Of a stretch of DNA of 14,378 nucleotides, positions 14,014 through 14,378 are shown piece after piece; position 1 is the stretch's first letter, and every line of letters starts with the position of its first letter. The notes beneath the pieces are model-generated. The model ran no database searches, was not told the DNA's origin, and saw only the letters and a program-made list of their open reading frames with translations. Source of the DNA: JAZTZP01 sp045637525 (GTDB taxonomy: Bacteria; Bacillota; Clostridia; UBA1381); NCBI GenBank assembly GCA_045637525.1, contig JAZTZP010000020.1, positions 1-14,378 of the forward strand. Reading direction: 5' to 3'. The position numbers and the translations under genes were made by a program.

Positions 14014-14042
14014 TTGACAAAACTTTAAAAATATGGTACTAT
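14014..14042 (+). promoter_or_regulatory. Sigma-A promoter of the gene cut by the window end
   Basis: TTGACA (14014-14019), 17-nt spacer, TACTAT (14037-14042). Start near 14049, which leaves a leader of about 245 nt before the ATG at 14296. Confidence 0.8.
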
Positions 14043-14084
14043 GATTATGCCAAATAAACTCAATTAAATAAGATAGATAACTAA

Positions 14085-14153
14085 ATGGTATTTTTATATT
14101 TTAAAGGAATATTTCACCCCATTTTTTCTTATACTTCAACTACATGGATTTGA
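14085..14153 (+). CDS. Possible leader peptide ORF (22 codons)
   Basis: ATG at 14085, TGA at 14151-14153, lying about 36 nt inside the predicted transcript. The product starts MVFLYFKGIFHPIF and ends STTWI. No strong Shine-Dalgarno site precedes it. Its codons run through the left arms of the long leader stem, so a translating or stalled ribosome would change the folding. Coding status is inferred from position only. Confidence 0.4.
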   Translation: MVFLYFKGIFHPIFSYTSTTWI

Positions 14154-14196
14154 TAAAAACGCAAATTCTGCAAGGTTGGAGTATGTGAAATATCCT
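14105..14196 (+). promoter_or_regulatory. Long leader stem, possible attenuator switch
   Basis: Outer arms AGGAATATTTCAC (14105-14117) and GTGAAATATCCT (14185-14196), pairing with one bulged A. Inner arms TACTTCAAC (14132-14140) and GTTGGAGTA (14175-14183), with one T-G wobble. It overlaps the 22-codon ORF and precedes the leader terminator. No known riboswitch consensus was recognised. Confidence 0.6.
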
Positions 14197-14244
14197 CTAT
14201 TCTGTCTTGGGTTTGTTTGGCGACAATCGGAGTTTGTGTTTTTT

Positions 14245-14273
14245 ATGCGTCAGCTTCGGTTGGCGCATTTTTT
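14245..14273 (+). terminator. Leader terminator with UUCG tetraloop (attenuator)
   Basis: 10-bp stem ATGCGTCAGC (14245-14254), loop TTCG, GTTGGCGCAT (14259-14268), two G-T wobbles, followed by a T-run. It sits between a strong promoter and the ribosome binding site (GGAGG, 14281-14285) of the next gene. Transcription would stop before the gene unless the hairpin is prevented from forming. Confidence 0.85.
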
Positions 14274-14295
14274 AATTTATGGAGGAAATATAATA

Positions 14296-14378
14296 ATGCA
14301 AGAAAATGAAAAAAACCAGTCATCACAAACCACACCTTCGTTATGTACAATCTTACAAAATGCAAACGATATATCCTT
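14296..14378 (+). CDS. 5' part of an unidentified gene cut by the window end
   Basis: ATG at 14296 with GGAGG 10 nt upstream. The 27 visible codons start MQENEKNQSSQTTPSL and continue CTILQNANDIS, with no stop before the window end. The N-terminus is hydrophilic, with no signal peptide or membrane segment and no recognisable motif, so I cannot name it. The attenuated leader suggests a product made only under a particular condition. Ribosome-protection or efflux resistance genes and genes of mobile elements are often controlled in this way, but nothing here proves either. Confidence 0.6.
   Translation, partial: MQENEKNQSSQTTPSLCTILQNANDIS

Noticed and set aside
14050..14295. A known metabolite riboswitch in the long leader.
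   Set aside because: No conserved core that I can recognise. The short ORF, long stem and terminator fit a translation-linked attenuator better.

Overview
The window looks like chromosomal DNA of an AT-rich anaerobic Firmicute, most likely a gut-type Clostridia (Eubacteriales). The reasons are strong AGGAGG-type ribosome binding sites, near-consensus sigma-A promoters, a rubredoxin-fused flavo-diiron protein, a stand-alone MsmX/UgpC-type ATPase and a DUF4143 ATPase. No rRNA, tRNA or CRISPR array was seen.

Left edge (1-296): a non-coding array of about ten different small hairpins separated by the constant 7-mer GCGATAT, which switches to its reverse complement ATATCGC half way. Block 1 (338-6045) is AT-rich and encodes exported proteins: a lipoprotein with weak SecD-like features, a DUF4143 AAA ATPase, a small ribbon-helix-helix (RHH) regulator at 3187-3360 on the minus strand, and divergently from it two consecutive lipoproteins, each with seven RCC1-like repeats. 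Three copies of nearly the same terminator (AACTTCGTTATATTTT...) separate these units.

Block 2 (6055-9683): an EF-G paralogue whose catalytic histidine position is Phe, then a solitary sugar-ABC ATPase. Block 3 (9703-13129, minus strand): a flavo-diiron/flavodoxin/flavin reductase/rubredoxin fusion, a free rubredoxin and a ferritin form an oxygen-detoxification and iron-storage operon. A terminator hairpin separates it from a ZIP-family metal transporter. The ZIP gene and the ABC ATPase converge on a bidirectional terminator.

Right edge (13165-14378): a 786-bp non-coding element with 16-bp outer and 103-bp perfect inner inverted repeats and further nested hairpins. A consensus promoter follows, with a leader of about 245 nt holding a 22-codon ORF, a long stem and a UUCG-capped terminator directly ahead of a gene cut by the window end. 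This looks like transcription attenuation. The hairpin array at the left edge and the large palindromic element at the right edge share boundary motifs (TAAACTATAA-TTGT, CATT-AAAAACCGT and TAGCGAT), so they may be relatives. The two edge elements and the attenuator leader are the least explained parts of the window.
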